IMG/VR virus record: IMGVR_UViG_3300045242_000147 | Span: 1-44,546 of that record | Reading direction: 5' to 3' (one strand) | DNA length: 44,546 bases | DNA from: a virus | In this document: positions 31,744 to 38,486 of the stretch, one piece after another | Position numbering within the stretch: the first letter of the stretch is position 1 | How the letters are laid out: every line of letters starts with the position of its first letter | The notes under the pieces: generated by a model | Database searches by the model: none | Told to the model about the DNA's origin: nothing | What the model saw: the letters and a program-made list of their open reading frames with translations, nothing else | Translations under genes and position numbers: made by a program

Positions 31744-32030
31744 TCGCTCGAGTCGATCCAGTGGAGCTTGCCTCTGGGCGGCCACCAGGCGAGTTGTGCG
31801 AGCGCGCCGGCGCGTGCAGCGACTGCCTTGAGGTTGCCCCGGTCAGCTGGTCCGAACCCGTGGTACGGCCCGCGATGGGTGGCCTTGACCTCGATGAAGC
31901 GGCTGAGGTGTCCATCCTTGAGTGCGACGAGGTCGCAGAAGCCGAGGCTGCCGGCGGCCCGGATCACAACCCAGTCGTCATCCTTGAGTTTTCGTCGGAC
32001 TTGGCGTTCGCGGCTGATTCCCGAACTCAT
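31734..32030 (-). CDS. VRR-NUC / Hjc-like nuclease, 98 aa
   Basis: A minimal PD-(D/E)XK nuclease: GSLGFCDLVALKDGHLSRFIEVKATHRGP (about residues 27-55) shows the G--D metal ligand, then E-V-K of the core, as in VRR-NUC and archaeal-type Holliday junction resolvases. Size of about 100 residues is typical for stand-alone VRR-NUC phage proteins. A resolvase or DNA-repair role in late replication is likely. ATG at 32030 overlaps the tiny zinc gene. Confidence 0.8.
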   Translation of the reverse strand: MSSGISRERQVRRKLKDDDWVVIRAAGSLGFCDLVALKDGHLSRFIEVKATHRGPYHGFGPADRGNLKAVAARAGALAQLAWWPPRGKLHWIDSSEWP

Positions 32031-32116
32031 GCGTGGTCGCTGCCTTTACAGTAGGCGCAGACGCCGAATCGGGTGGTGCCTGTGCCGTGACAGTTGGGAC
32101 ATTTGCCTCGGTTCAT
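32027..32116 (-). CDS. Tiny zinc-finger peptide, 29 aa
   Basis: The peptide has CPNCHGTGTTRFGVCAYCKG, a DnaJ-type CxxCxGxG pair followed by CxxCxG, which can bind one zinc ion. ATG at 32116 overlaps the GH16 gene stop (ATGA), and its TGA overlaps the next ATG. The fully matched ligand set makes it a likely real micro-gene. Confidence 0.65.
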   Translation of the reverse strand: MNRGKCPNCHGTGTTRFGVCAYCKGSDHA

Positions 32117-32844
32117 GTGAGCGTGTAGGCGTGGAAGTAGTCGATGGTCAGTGATACTGGGCCTGGGATCTTGATTGATCCGCCCCATCCGCCCATGTTG
32201 AGGCTGATGTTCGGGACGACCTTGAACTTCGTCAGATCGGTGAGGCCGACCTCCGAAGCCTTGACTGTCGCGGGACTGCCGTTCTGGTATTTCATGTGGA
32301 CGCCGTCGAGATACCAGTCGATGTGGTCCGGATAGACGGCGGCACCGTAGACGTGGAAGTCGTCGCCGAGGACCTTGCCCGCCGGGATCGTGGCATGTGG
32401 TGACTGTTGGCCGCTGCCGCCCCAGTTGTGCAGGGTCGAATGGTAGGTTTGCGGTTCGCGGCCGAGCTGCTCGCAGACATCGACCTCGATCCCGCCAGCA
32501 CCGTAGATCGCCGCCCATTCCCAGACGGCTCCGTTCCAGACTCCTTGGCCTTTGCCGACCCTGACGCGCGCCTCGATGTACCGTTTGCCGCTGTAGCCGC
32601 CCGTCTGGGTGGCCGTGTTGAACCCGGAGAGGAAACCGGAGTGCCAGCCGTCCGCCGCCTTGCGGGCGGTGATGACGACGCAGCCGTTGCCGTCGAGAGC
32701 GATGTTCGTCCAACCGTCTAGATGGATGCCAGATGCGAGGCCGTGCAGCTTGCCTGTCCACTTCTTCGGATCCGGGTGCGTCCCGGCGACGCCGTCGAAC
32801 TCATCGCCGAATAGGAGGGCGCCAACTGGTACTGGTGTGGTCAT
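32113..32844 (-). CDS. Glycoside hydrolase family 16-like protein, 243 aa
   Basis: GH16 concanavalin-like fold: LLFGDEFDGVAG at the start is the typical DEF/N-W-beginning. IEVDVCEQLG carries the catalytic signature E-x-D-x-x-E (E120 nucleophile, D122, E125 acid/base). TYHSTLHNWGG and the C-terminal PNISLNMGGWGG, IDYFHAYTL are family-like strands. Expected to cut beta-1,3/1,4-glucans or galactans. No signal peptide is visible. ATG at 32844 has AAAGGA at about 6 nt and overlaps the stop of a 23-aa leader ORF. The gene lies among replication genes, unlike usual tail- or lysis-associated depolymerases. Confidence 0.85.
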   Translation of the reverse strand: MTTPVPVGALLFGDEFDGVAGTHPDPKKWTGKLHGLASGIHLDGWTNIALDGNGCVVITARKAADGWHSGFLSGFNTATQTGGYSGKRYIEARVRVGKGQGVWNGAVWEWAAIYGAGGIEVDVCEQLGREPQTYHSTLHNWGGSGQQSPHATIPAGKVLGDDFHVYGAAVYPDHIDWYLDGVHMKYQNGSPATVKASEVGLTDLTKFKVVPNISLNMGGWGGSIKIPGPVSLTIDYFHAYTLT

Positions 32845-32912
32845 GTCGTCCTTTCGATAGAAGCGGCAGAACTGGCGGGGCGCGGATCGGAGCTTCCTGA
32901 ACCCAGACTCAC
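32841..32912 (-). CDS. 23-aa leader ORF with SSAA element before GH16 gene
   Basis: GTG at 32912 overlaps the stop of the zinc gene (GTGA), and TGA at 32843-32841 overlaps the GH16 ATG (ATGA). The peptide (MSLGSGSSDPRPASSAAS...) carries the in-frame AGT-TCT-GCC-GCT element found at the start of most small genes here, and encodes the GH16 ribosome site. It probably serves translational coupling. Confidence 0.5.
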   Translation of the reverse strand: MSLGSGSSDPRPASSAASIERTT

Positions 32913-33091
32913 GTCTCCGTCCTTCCAGTGGCGACTGTCGCCCCGCCAACCTTCACCATGAGTGTCGGCGGCGCCGTCTTACAGTGCGGACACCGCTCCG
33001 GCCACGCAGCAGCGTGACCCACCGTGACCGGCTTGCCGCACTGCTGGCAGGTGTAGGTGATCGCGGCAGCTTGATCGTTAGAACGGGCCAT
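32909..33091 (-). CDS. Small zinc-ribbon protein, 60 aa
   Basis: TYTCQQCGKPVTVGHAAAWPERCPHCK (about residues 13-39) is a zinc ribbon with two CxxC pairs. The N-terminus (MARSNDQAAAI) carries the shared GCT-GCC-GCG element. It overlaps the preceding gene by 14 nt. Expected to bind nucleic acid or a protein partner. Confidence 0.65.
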   Translation of the reverse strand: MARSNDQAAAITYTCQQCGKPVTVGHAAAWPERCPHCKTAPPTLMVKVGGATVATGRTET

Positions 33092-33251
33092 GCGATCTCG
33101 GCTTTCCCCCGCTGCCAGCGCAGGTGTACGCGAACATCGAGTAGAGCGTGTGCTTCTGCACCGTCCCGTCCTTCCGTAGCCGGATCGAATAGCCGCACGC
33201 GGGACACTTGCCGGGGCGTTGTAGCGGCAGGCTGATCGTGGCGCGGCTCAG
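33078..33251 (-). CDS. Small zinc-ribbon-like protein, 57 aa, start unclear
   Basis: GKCPACGYSIRLRKDGTVQKHTLYSMFAYTCAG contains one good CxxC knuckle plus a His and a Cys further on, like half of a phage zinc ribbon. The reading frame has no ATG, GTG or TTG before the motif. The only start that fits the local overlap rule is CTG at 33251 (CTGA overlapping the upstream stop). The shared TCTGCCGC-type element here (CCTGCCGCT) lies in another frame, one that opens with TTG at 33255 and reads HDQPAA. Either a non-standard start or a frameshift is used. Confidence 0.5.
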   Translation of the reverse strand: MSRATISLPLQRPGKCPACGYSIRLRKDGTVQKHTLYSMFAYTCAGSGGKPRSHGPF

Positions 33252-33574
33252 CCAACGCTCTCGACCTCCTCGACCACGATGTTGAGCTTCTTCTTCAGCC
33301 AGGCGAACTCGGCAGCGGTCGGGATGTCGAAGTCGGCGAGGATGTCGCCGTTCTCGTCCAGCACTTCGAGCAAGCCGTAGCTCTCGCCTGACTCGCTGAT
33401 CGCGCCGACCGCCCGCGCCATCCTCACCATCCGCTCGCACCCCTGGTATGGGGCGCGCGGGAACGTCGTGGCGCTGTAGGTGCGGCACTCGCCGTTCGGG
33501 AGGATGCGGAACAGCGTCAGCGCGTGCGCCTCCGGTGGCACCGTATGAGCGGCAGAGCGAGCGTCTTGGGTCAC
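33248..33574 (-). CDS. Uncharacterised early protein, 108 aa
   Basis: GTG at 33574 overlaps the methyltransferase stop (GTGA). The N-terminus MTQDARSAAHTVPPEA includes the shared TCT-GCC-GCT element. The first seven residues are the same as those of the 56-aa gene at 36455. The body (RILPNGECRTYSATTFPRAP, YGLLEVLDENGDILADFDIPT, AEFAWLKKKLNIVVEEVE) looks like a small alpha/beta domain. No family is recognised. Confidence 0.6.
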   Translation of the reverse strand: MTQDARSAAHTVPPEAHALTLFRILPNGECRTYSATTFPRAPYQGCERMVRMARAVGAISESGESYGLLEVLDENGDILADFDIPTAAEFAWLKKKLNIVVEEVESVG

Positions 33575-34854
33575 GCGACCGCCTCCTCGGCGAGTAGGGA
33601 TTGCTGCGCCAGCCGTCGAGCAGCCAGCTCGGCGTACTCCGGGTTCAACTCGATGCCGATGCTCTTGCGTCCCAGCTTGCGAGCGACGAGCGCCGTTGTG
33701 CCGCTGCCCATGAAGGGATCGAGGACCGTGCCGCCCTCCGGGCATCCGGCTTTCAGGATGCGCTCGCACAGCGCCTCGGGCCACGTTGCGAAGTGGGCGT
33801 CGGGATACCCGCGCGTCGGGATCGTCCACACACTTCGCGGGTTCTTCAGGCCGTCCGCGCGATCCATCCGATTGTCGAAGCCGCGCATCTCGCCCGAGCG
33901 TTCGCGCTGGCCGTTAGTCGTGCGACCGCCTCGCGCCACGAGTTCTTCTCTGGACTTCGGCTTGATCCAGCCTCCGGCCTTGTCGTCGTGCCCCTCGTAC
34001 TTCGGGGTCGTCTGATCGCCCCACCGGGCCCATTCGGCCGACTCAGCGATTGCCTCAGCGTCGAAGTGGTAGCGGGCCTGCTTCGAGAACAGGAAGACGT
34101 AGGAGTGGTTCGTCGTACAGCGGTCAGTCGCCGACTCAGGCATCGCGTTCGGCTTGTGCCAGATGATCGCCTGCCGTAGCCACCACCCGTCAGCGCGGAG
34201 CGCGAACGCGAGCAGCCACGGCTGACCGAGCAGGTCCTTCGGCTTTAGGCCCGTATCGCGACCGGGGTAGAACCTCGGCCCAACGTCGCGCTCACCGAAC
34301 GACGAGGGCAGTCCTTCGCGCTTCTCCCCGGCCTCCTTGCGGTCGAAGCGCGTCGACGGCGGGAGCTCGCCTACGGCGCTCTGACGACCGCCCTGACCGC
34401 TCACGTAGCTGTCCCCGCACTCGACCCAGAGCGTTCCCTGCGGCTTCAGGATGCGGCGGCACTCCGCGAACACGTCCACGAGCGCGGCGGCCCACTCCTC
34501 GGGAGTCTCCTCCAAGCCGATCTGGGGGTCGCGGTACTCCGCACCACATGAACAAACACGCGCCGGAACCCTCGATGGCATAGCGTCGGCGCTGCGCTTG
34601 TCGAGTGTGCCCGAACCGCCTCGGCCGCCACGAGCGCCAACTGTGTCGTGCTCGTGGGTCTCGTCGCCCCCGATCCACGCTCCGGTCCCGTAGTCGCGGA
34701 GCGCGTAGAACGGAGGAGAGGTCGCAGCGCAGTCGACCGACTCATCGGGCAACTCACGCAGAGCCTCTCGTGCGTCTCCGAGTAGGAGCGTGAAGTCAGG
34801 GTCGGAGACGACCCGCCGCAAAGGGGTATGAGCGGCAGTCCGATCCTCAGCCAC
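33571..34854 (-). CDS. DNA methyltransferase (N4-cytosine/N6-adenine type, beta order), 427 aa
   Basis: Motif IV TSPPFYALRDYG (about residues 45-56) comes first and the SAM-binding motif I LDPFMGSGTTALVARKLG near the end. KSIGIELNPEYAELA is motif II. This order defines the beta class. TSPPF is seen in both N4C and N6A enzymes, so the base cannot be decided. A target-recognition region lies between (about 120-330), and RDTGLKPKDLLGQPWLLAFALRADGWWLRQAIIWHKPNAMPE is typical of phage and type II methylases. It probably protects phage DNA from restriction. GTG at 34854 follows the overlap pattern, with ACT-GCC-GCT at codons 6-8. Confidence 0.9.
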   Translation of the reverse strand: MAEDRTAAHTPLRRVVSDPDFTLLLGDAREALRELPDESVDCAATSPPFYALRDYGTGAWIGGDETHEHDTVGARGGRGGSGTLDKRSADAMPSRVPARVCSCGAEYRDPQIGLEETPEEWAAALVDVFAECRRILKPQGTLWVECGDSYVSGQGGRQSAVGELPPSTRFDRKEAGEKREGLPSSFGERDVGPRFYPGRDTGLKPKDLLGQPWLLAFALRADGWWLRQAIIWHKPNAMPESATDRCTTNHSYVFLFSKQARYHFDAEAIAESAEWARWGDQTTPKYEGHDDKAGGWIKPKSREELVARGGRTTNGQRERSGEMRGFDNRMDRADGLKNPRSVWTIPTRGYPDAHFATWPEALCERILKAGCPEGGTVLDPFMGSGTTALVARKLGRKSIGIELNPEYAELAARRLAQQSLLAEEAVA

Positions 34855-35125
34855 GCTTCTCGGCCTCCACGGTTGCCCACGGTTTGCCGTGCCACGCATG
34901 GTTCGGGACGCACCAGCGGTTGCAAGGCGGATGCGCCACTACCGGATAGGGCCCGTCGTAGAGAGTCGCATCGCGCTCCTCATCCCACGGATCGACACCA
35001 GGCAGGCCGAAGTAGGCGCCGTCCTTCTCGACGTAGAGTGCGGCCACGGTAGTCGCGGTCGGAGGATCGCCAAAGACCAGCACCCCGTCATCGTCCAGCG
35101 GCCCTATGTTCGCGGCACTAGACAC
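34847..35125 (-). CDS. Short paralogue of the 238-aa protein at 36622, 92 aa
   Basis: VAALYVEKDGAYFGLPGVDPWDEERDATLYDGPYPVVAHPPCNRW is nearly the same as the matching part of the 238-aa protein, so the two are recent paralogues. This copy ends after ATVEAEKRG and lacks the rest, so it may be a truncated or reduced form. GTG at 35125 starts with the shared AGT-GCC-GCG element (MSSAANIGP). The HPPC segment may descend from a methyltransferase-like fold. Confidence 0.6.
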   Translation of the reverse strand: MSSAANIGPLDDDGVLVFGDPPTATTVAALYVEKDGAYFGLPGVDPWDEERDATLYDGPYPVVAHPPCNRWCVPNHAWHGKPWATVEAEKRG

Positions 35126-35378
35126 GCGACAACGCCTCCAACGCTTCCTTGCGCGTCCGGCACGCTCGGTGCAGGAGCAGGTTGCCTTCGGCATCCACGC
35201 TCTGAGCGAGCCACTGAACGCCTGTCGTCCTTCGCTCGGTCTCGTAGTGGTACTTCTCGACCACGAGACTTCCGGCTGGCAGATCGACCGTGGTGCTGAA
35301 CGGCCCTTCGGGATGCTCTAGGGCGTAGGACACGTCCCGGGCGTTGATCCTCGCGGCAGGCTGATCGTGGCCGCTCAC
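35118..35378 (-). CDS. Uncharacterised early protein, 86 aa
   Basis: GTG at 35378 overlaps the previous stop (GTGA). The N-terminus SGHDQPAARINARD carries the CCT-GCC-GCG element. The body PFSTTVDLPAGSLVVEKYHYETERRTTGVQWLAQSVDAEG is a beta sheet with a C-terminal helix (RKEALEALSRV). The shape is that of a small dimeric phage regulator or inhibitor, but no family is known to me. Confidence 0.55.
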   Translation of the reverse strand: MSGHDQPAARINARDVSYALEHPEGPFSTTVDLPAGSLVVEKYHYETERRTTGVQWLAQSVDAEGNLLLHRACRTRKEALEALSRV

Positions 35379-35770
35379 CACAACTTCTCCAGTCGCGTTC
35401 TGATGATCGGGTAGTTGAAGGACGCCAGCTTCTCGGTCGCCTTTTCCAGAGCGATGTCGGCCTCGCCGTCGTCCTCAGCCTCGAACACCACGCTCAACAA
35501 GTAGCGAGTGAGCGTCGGCTCAGTAGTAGCGGCAGAAGATGGGCCGGAAGGGGTCCCAGACCCCTTGTCGGACACGGGCGGCACCAACGGCCTGTCATGC
35601 CTATCCGACCCAAGATTGGCTGGGGGCCGGGGCGGTTCAGGTGAGCCGCCCCGATCCCCGTGAGGTGGTAGATCCACCCCGCGCCCAGTGGCGAGTTCAA
35701 CTCCTGCTGGTCTCGCCGGAACTTTACCCTCATCAGGGGACGGTGAGGGTGTGTGAGCGGCAGAAGTCAT
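35375..35770 (-). CDS. Proline-rich early protein with internal leader element, 131 aa
   Basis: The protein opens MTSAAHTPSPSPDEGK (element 1). A proline-rich linker follows, then a second element (GPSSAATTEPTLTRY) at about residue 80. The folded part is the last about 50 residues (LTRYLLSVVFEAEDDGEADIALEKATEKLASF). An in-frame GTG at MSDKGSG could give a shorter form of about 65 aa that would again start with the shared element. Thus two gene starts may be fused in one frame. Function unknown. Confidence 0.55.
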   Translation of the reverse strand: MTSAAHTPSPSPDEGKVPARPAGVELATGRGVDLPPHGDRGGSPEPPRPPANLGSDRHDRPLVPPVSDKGSGTPSGPSSAATTEPTLTRYLLSVVFEAEDDGEADIALEKATEKLASFNYPIIRTRLEKLW

Positions 35771-36030
35771 GCGAGCTTCACCTCCGGGTCGAGCAGATCG
35801 CGGGCTTCTTCGAGCAGCCGCTTCTCAGTCGGGAACGCACCAAGGATCGGCAGGCGCGCGAGCACGCGGTCGATCTTCCAACTCGCGGCTTCGATCCGTC
35901 GCCGATCCACAGGTGATGACGCGGAGGGGGTCGCACCCCGTCCGGGGAACGAGTCAGCAGCTACATCCGGATTGGCCACCGATACCCCCTCCGTCTCATC
36001 ACCTGTTTTCGCGGCAGAAGGATCAGGCAT
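35767..36030 (-). CDS. Uncharacterised early protein, 87 aa
   Basis: ATG at 36030; the N-terminus MPDPSAAKTGDETEG carries the TCT-GCC-GCG element. Residues about 10-45 are Ser/Pro/Gly-rich. The folded part is a helical C-terminus (RIEAASWKIDRVLARLPILGAFPTEKRLLEEARDLL). It overlaps the next gene by 4 nt (ATGA). No family recognised. Confidence 0.55.
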   Translation of the reverse strand: MPDPSAAKTGDETEGVSVANPDVAADSFPGRGATPSASSPVDRRRIEAASWKIDRVLARLPILGAFPTEKRLLEEARDLLDPEVKLA

Positions 36031-36373
36031 CTCGACCTCTTAGTTCGTCGATCTGCTTTTGGTGCCAGTCGAGTTCTCGCTGATGTCGCTCAGCCGCGCG
36101 TAGCTTCCACTGCTCGATGTTGGCGCGATCCTCTTCTGTCGGTTCACGAAGCGCGATCACCCAGAATGAGGCATATCCGTCTCCGGAGTCCTCCGTCCAG
36201 TTGATCGTGACATCGTCCCAGCCCTCGGTCGCTTTCGAGACCATCGCTGTGAACTCTTCGAGCGTCCATGAGCCGGCCGGGAATCGGCACTCGACCTTGG
36301 CTCTTCCGTCATTGACGATGTAGGCGTTGCCGATGTCGAGCTGCCAGGACGGATACGAACTGATGTAAGTCAC
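36023..36373 (-). CDS. Uncharacterised early protein, 116 aa
   Basis: GTG at 36373 overlaps the stop of a 31-aa leader ORF (GTGA), whose end supplies GGAGGAGGTG as ribosome site. The protein MTYISSYPSWQLDIGNAY... has a beta-rich first half (RAKVECRFPAGSWTLEEF, GWDDVTINWTEDSGDGYASFWVIAL) and a helical end (EQWKLRAAERHQRELDWHQKQIDEL). It lacks the shared element at its own start, since the leader has it. Confidence 0.6.
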   Translation of the reverse strand: MTYISSYPSWQLDIGNAYIVNDGRAKVECRFPAGSWTLEEFTAMVSKATEGWDDVTINWTEDSGDGYASFWVIALREPTEEDRANIEQWKLRAAERHQRELDWHQKQIDELRGRDA

Positions 36374-36465
36374 TCGTGTTCACCTCCTCCCGACAGCCAG
36401 CCTGCGCCGTCGGTCGAAGTGTCGCACCGTGGAGGCATATGAGCGGCAGGATGCTCAGCGGCCAC
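36370..36465 (-). CDS. 31-aa leader ORF A (repeat family)
   Basis: GTG at 36465 has AGGGGG at 7 nt. The peptide runs MAAEHPAAHMPPRC...GGGEHE. Its DNA from 36380 to 36436 matches 38771-38827 at 52 of 57 positions, and both leaders have exactly 31 codons. It ends GTGA on the next start and carries that gene's ribosome site. It seems a duplicated translation-coupling cassette. Confidence 0.55.
   Translation of the reverse strand: MAAEHPAAHMPPRCDTSTDGAGWLSGGGEHE
36380..36436 (-). repeat. 57-bp leader repeat, copy 1
   Basis: Identical to 38771-38827 at 52 of 57 bases, with a perfect 29-bp block. Both copies encode the middle of a 31-aa leader ORF and the ribosome site (GGAGGTGA) of the following gene. 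Confidence 0.75.
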
Positions 36466-36625
36466 GGTGATACCCCCTAGCGAGGTAAATCAGATACCAG
36501 CGTTCCGGCGATGCAGCCTCCGCGTCCCAGCCGAACGAGAGCGTCCAGCCGAAGGCGTAGATGGCGAGCGCCCAACGCAAGAAGTAGACCGCAGCGCGAG
36601 GCGTAGAACGAGCGTCTTGCGTCAC
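36455..36625 (-). CDS. Small membrane-type protein, 56 aa
   Basis: GTG at 36625 overlaps the stop of the 238-aa gene (GTGA). MTQDARS at the start is the same as in the 108-aa protein at 33248, although the GCCGC element is degenerate here. A hydrophobic aromatic stretch (VYFLRWALAIYAFGWTLSFGW) could cross the membrane once. The end is basic. Probably real because of the shared start and coupling; function unknown. Confidence 0.5.
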   Translation of the reverse strand: MTQDARSTPRAAVYFLRWALAIYAFGWTLSFGWDAEAASPERWYLIYLARGYHRGR

Positions 36626-37338
36626 GCTGCCACCTCGATCCGTGCGGTGCGGGCCATAGCGAGCAGCGCGTCACGGAACTCGGGTGGAGTCGCGGAGCGC
36701 AGCCCGTCGTGTCGGTGGCCGCGCCAGTGGGTAGCTAGGGCTCGCGGATGTGTCCCGGCCTTCGGCTCGCTCGCTTTCGTCCAGCGGTCGCGCCAGTTGT
36801 CGATCCCGCCCCACTCGCCGTTCGGCTCGTCGCCTTCGCCATCAGGAGTCCAGCCCCATCGGAGCTCGGGCAACTCGACACCGTATGCGTAGAGCCACGT
36901 CGCTTTCTTCACAGGCAAGCCGTAGCGGCCTTGCTCGATGTAGCAAGACGCGCCGCCGTCAAGATCGAGCGTCCAGCCTTCACGCACGGACGGCTTCGGC
37001 AGGCCGTACCGGGCGAACGCAGCCGTGTGGGCTGGATGCTCGATGACGCCGCCGAACGTCCGCACTGACCGCAGGGCCGACTCGAAGCACCCGCCGTCCT
37101 CGCCGCGCTTGTAGCCGAACCGGGCCTCGGTGAAGCCGGCGAGCCGCGACCACCGAGCGCAGGGGGGATGCGCGACGACAGGCCACGGCCCGTCGTAGAG
37201 CCTCGCATCGCGCTCCTCATCCCAGGGCTCAACTCCAGGTAGCCCGAAATACATGCCGTCCTTCTCCACGAACAGCGCAGCCACCATCGGCAGCGACGGA
37301 GAAGCGGCAGGCTGATCGTGGCGCGGATCAGAGGACAC
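36622..37338 (-). CDS. Methyltransferase-like-fold protein of unknown activity, 238 aa
   Basis: After the N-terminal element (DPRHDQPAASPS) comes VAALFVEKDGMYFGLPGVEPWDEERD. PVVAHPPCARWSRL (about residues 55-68) resembles the PC loop (motif IV) of C5-cytosine methyltransferases. GGVIEHPAHTAAF (about 94-106) resembles the downstream E-N/H-P strand. KKATWLYAYG is also group-typical. No clear SAM motif I is seen, so activity is open. A 92-aa paralogue is at 34847. GTG at 37338 overlaps the previous gene by 11 nt. Confidence 0.55.
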   Translation of the reverse strand: MSSDPRHDQPAASPSLPMVAALFVEKDGMYFGLPGVEPWDEERDARLYDGPWPVVAHPPCARWSRLAGFTEARFGYKRGEDGGCFESALRSVRTFGGVIEHPAHTAAFARYGLPKPSVREGWTLDLDGGASCYIEQGRYGLPVKKATWLYAYGVELPELRWGWTPDGEGDEPNGEWGGIDNWRDRWTKASEPKAGTHPRALATHWRGHRHDGLRSATPPEFRDALLAMARTARIEVAA

Positions 37339-37648
37339 CCCGAGCCTCCATCCGCTTGTTCTCCCACAACGTCAGATCGCCGTGCAGGTCGTCATCGAGG
37401 CACGAGTAGATCGTGCGATCTCCGAGAGCATCGACCGCATCGAGGAACTCATCCGCGAACGGGCCGGTCATGCCTAGGCACCCCTCGAAGCTGATTTCGA
37501 TGAGGCCGGGGCGCTCGCCCGCGAGGCGCGTCAGGTTCTCGGCAGCAATCCGCCCCTTCCGCCGCGTCGCTAGGATCGTCCCGGCGAAGTCCTTGACGAC
37601 GAAGCGCCAACTCTGCGCGGCACTCGACTCGTTCCGACGCTCAGGCAT
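37328..37648 (-). CDS. DUF4325-like (STAS-like) protein, 106 aa
   Basis: LIEISFEGCLGMTGPFADEFLDAVDAL (about residues 48-74) is the strand-loop-helix of STAS-like DUF4325 proteins, in which a strand ending in F-x-G is followed by S/G-x-x-FADE. The N-terminus PERRNESSAAQSW carries the AGT-GCC-GCG element. Partners of this fold often act as regulatory or toxin-associated modules, but no partner kinase is seen. The start is ATG at 37648. Confidence 0.65.
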   Translation of the reverse strand: MPERRNESSAAQSWRFVVKDFAGTILATRRKGRIAAENLTRLAGERPGLIEISFEGCLGMTGPFADEFLDAVDALGDRTIYSCLDDDLHGDLTLWENKRMEARGVL

Positions 37649-38036
37649 AGGTGCCGTCCCGAGTCACCTTCCAGTTGACCAGCTCCCCGAGCACGTCCTC
37701 AACACGCTCGCAGTCGCGGTGCTCGACGCCCTGGCTCTCACCGTGGAGCAGCCGACTGATGATCGCGGAGTAGACGGCGCTCGAAGTCGAGAAGCCGACC
37801 GCGAACCACGTCAGGGTCGAGCCGTCGAGACCTTCGGTGTCTCCCCACGAGAAGTCGAGGAGGACGAAGTCGCTGCGGCCGTCATCGCGGCTGATCCAGC
37901 CGTAGGCGACGGCCGTGTTGTCGTGGCGGACGCAGTGGTCCCAGCGCACGAAGTCGAGGCGGTTCATCCGCTCGGCCATCGCGGCCAGCACTTCGTCGCG
38001 TCCCTGCGCGGCAGAGCGATCAGGCGACTTCGGCAA
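37641..38036 (-). CDS. Uncharacterised early protein, 131 aa
   Basis: ATG at 38036; MPKSPDRSAAQGRDEVLA holds the TCT-GCC-GCG element. The body has strands with Trp and acidic residues (FVRWDHCVRHDNTAVAYGWISRD, FVLLDFSWGDTEG, LTWFAVGFSTSSAVYSAIISRLL). It looks like a compact alpha/beta protein. No motif is recognised. It overlaps the gene before it by 17 nt. Confidence 0.6.
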   Translation of the reverse strand: MPKSPDRSAAQGRDEVLAAMAERMNRLDFVRWDHCVRHDNTAVAYGWISRDDGRSDFVLLDFSWGDTEGLDGSTLTWFAVGFSTSSAVYSAIISRLLHGESQGVEHRDCERVEDVLGELVNWKVTRDGTYA

Positions 38037-38373
38037 CGGGTTCTCCGGTGATGCGCTCGGTCTGGTATCCGGCCAGGTTCTCGCCGTGCGGGTTGCGGAC
38101 GTTCGAGTGCTCGCCGTGACTCGTGCGCCCGGCGGCGACGGCCATCGCGTTCGCCAGGAACGGCAGCCACCGCTCCAACTCCTCGGCGTTCGTATCGAGA
38201 CCGAAGCGGTCGTCGAGAATCAGCGAGATGAGGTCGCTGTCCGCGAAGGTGTGCGCTTCGATGTAGGGCAGCTTGTAGTCGTCCACGTCGATGCTCTTGC
38301 TGATCTGTTCGTTGAGCCGGTACATGGTTCTCCTTTCGGTTGGTGGAGACGGAGTAGCGGCAGAATCGCTCAT
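38020..38373 (-). CDS. Early protein with fused leader, 117 aa (internal start at MYRLNEQ)
   Basis: ATG at 38373 overlaps the upstream stop (ATGA) and gives MSDSAATPSPPTERRT before an in-frame ATG. This second ATG (38328-38326) has its own perfect AAAGGAG ribosome site. The body is MYRLNEQISKSIDVDDYKLP..., about 101 aa. So the TCT-GCC-GCT leader is here an in-frame extension, and both forms may be made. Body has LDTNAEELERWLPFLANAMAVAAG, a helical part. No family is known to me. Confidence 0.6.
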   Translation of the reverse strand: MSDSAATPSPPTERRTMYRLNEQISKSIDVDDYKLPYIEAHTFADSDLISLILDDRFGLDTNAEELERWLPFLANAMAVAAGRTSHGEHSNVRNPHGENLAGYQTERITGEPVAEVA

Positions 38374-38486
38374 CGCCCCCAACTCCAAGTCGAGAGCGCG
38401 TCGCCCACGTCTTGTAGGACGCCTCCGAGCCAGCCGATCAGTCGGGCATAACGAGGACGCGGATCAGCGTTCGCGGCAGACTTCAC
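38370..38486 (-). CDS. Small early protein, 38 aa
   Basis: GTG at 38486 overlaps the preceding stop (GTGA), and TGA overlaps the next ATG (ATGA). The peptide MKSAANADPRPRYARLIGW... carries the TCT-GCC-GCG element at codons 3-5, followed by an amphipathic helix (LIGWLGGVLQDVGDAL). Double coupling plus the element argue for translation; it may be a leader more than a functional protein. Confidence 0.5.
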   Translation of the reverse strand: MKSAANADPRPRYARLIGWLGGVLQDVGDALSTWSWGR

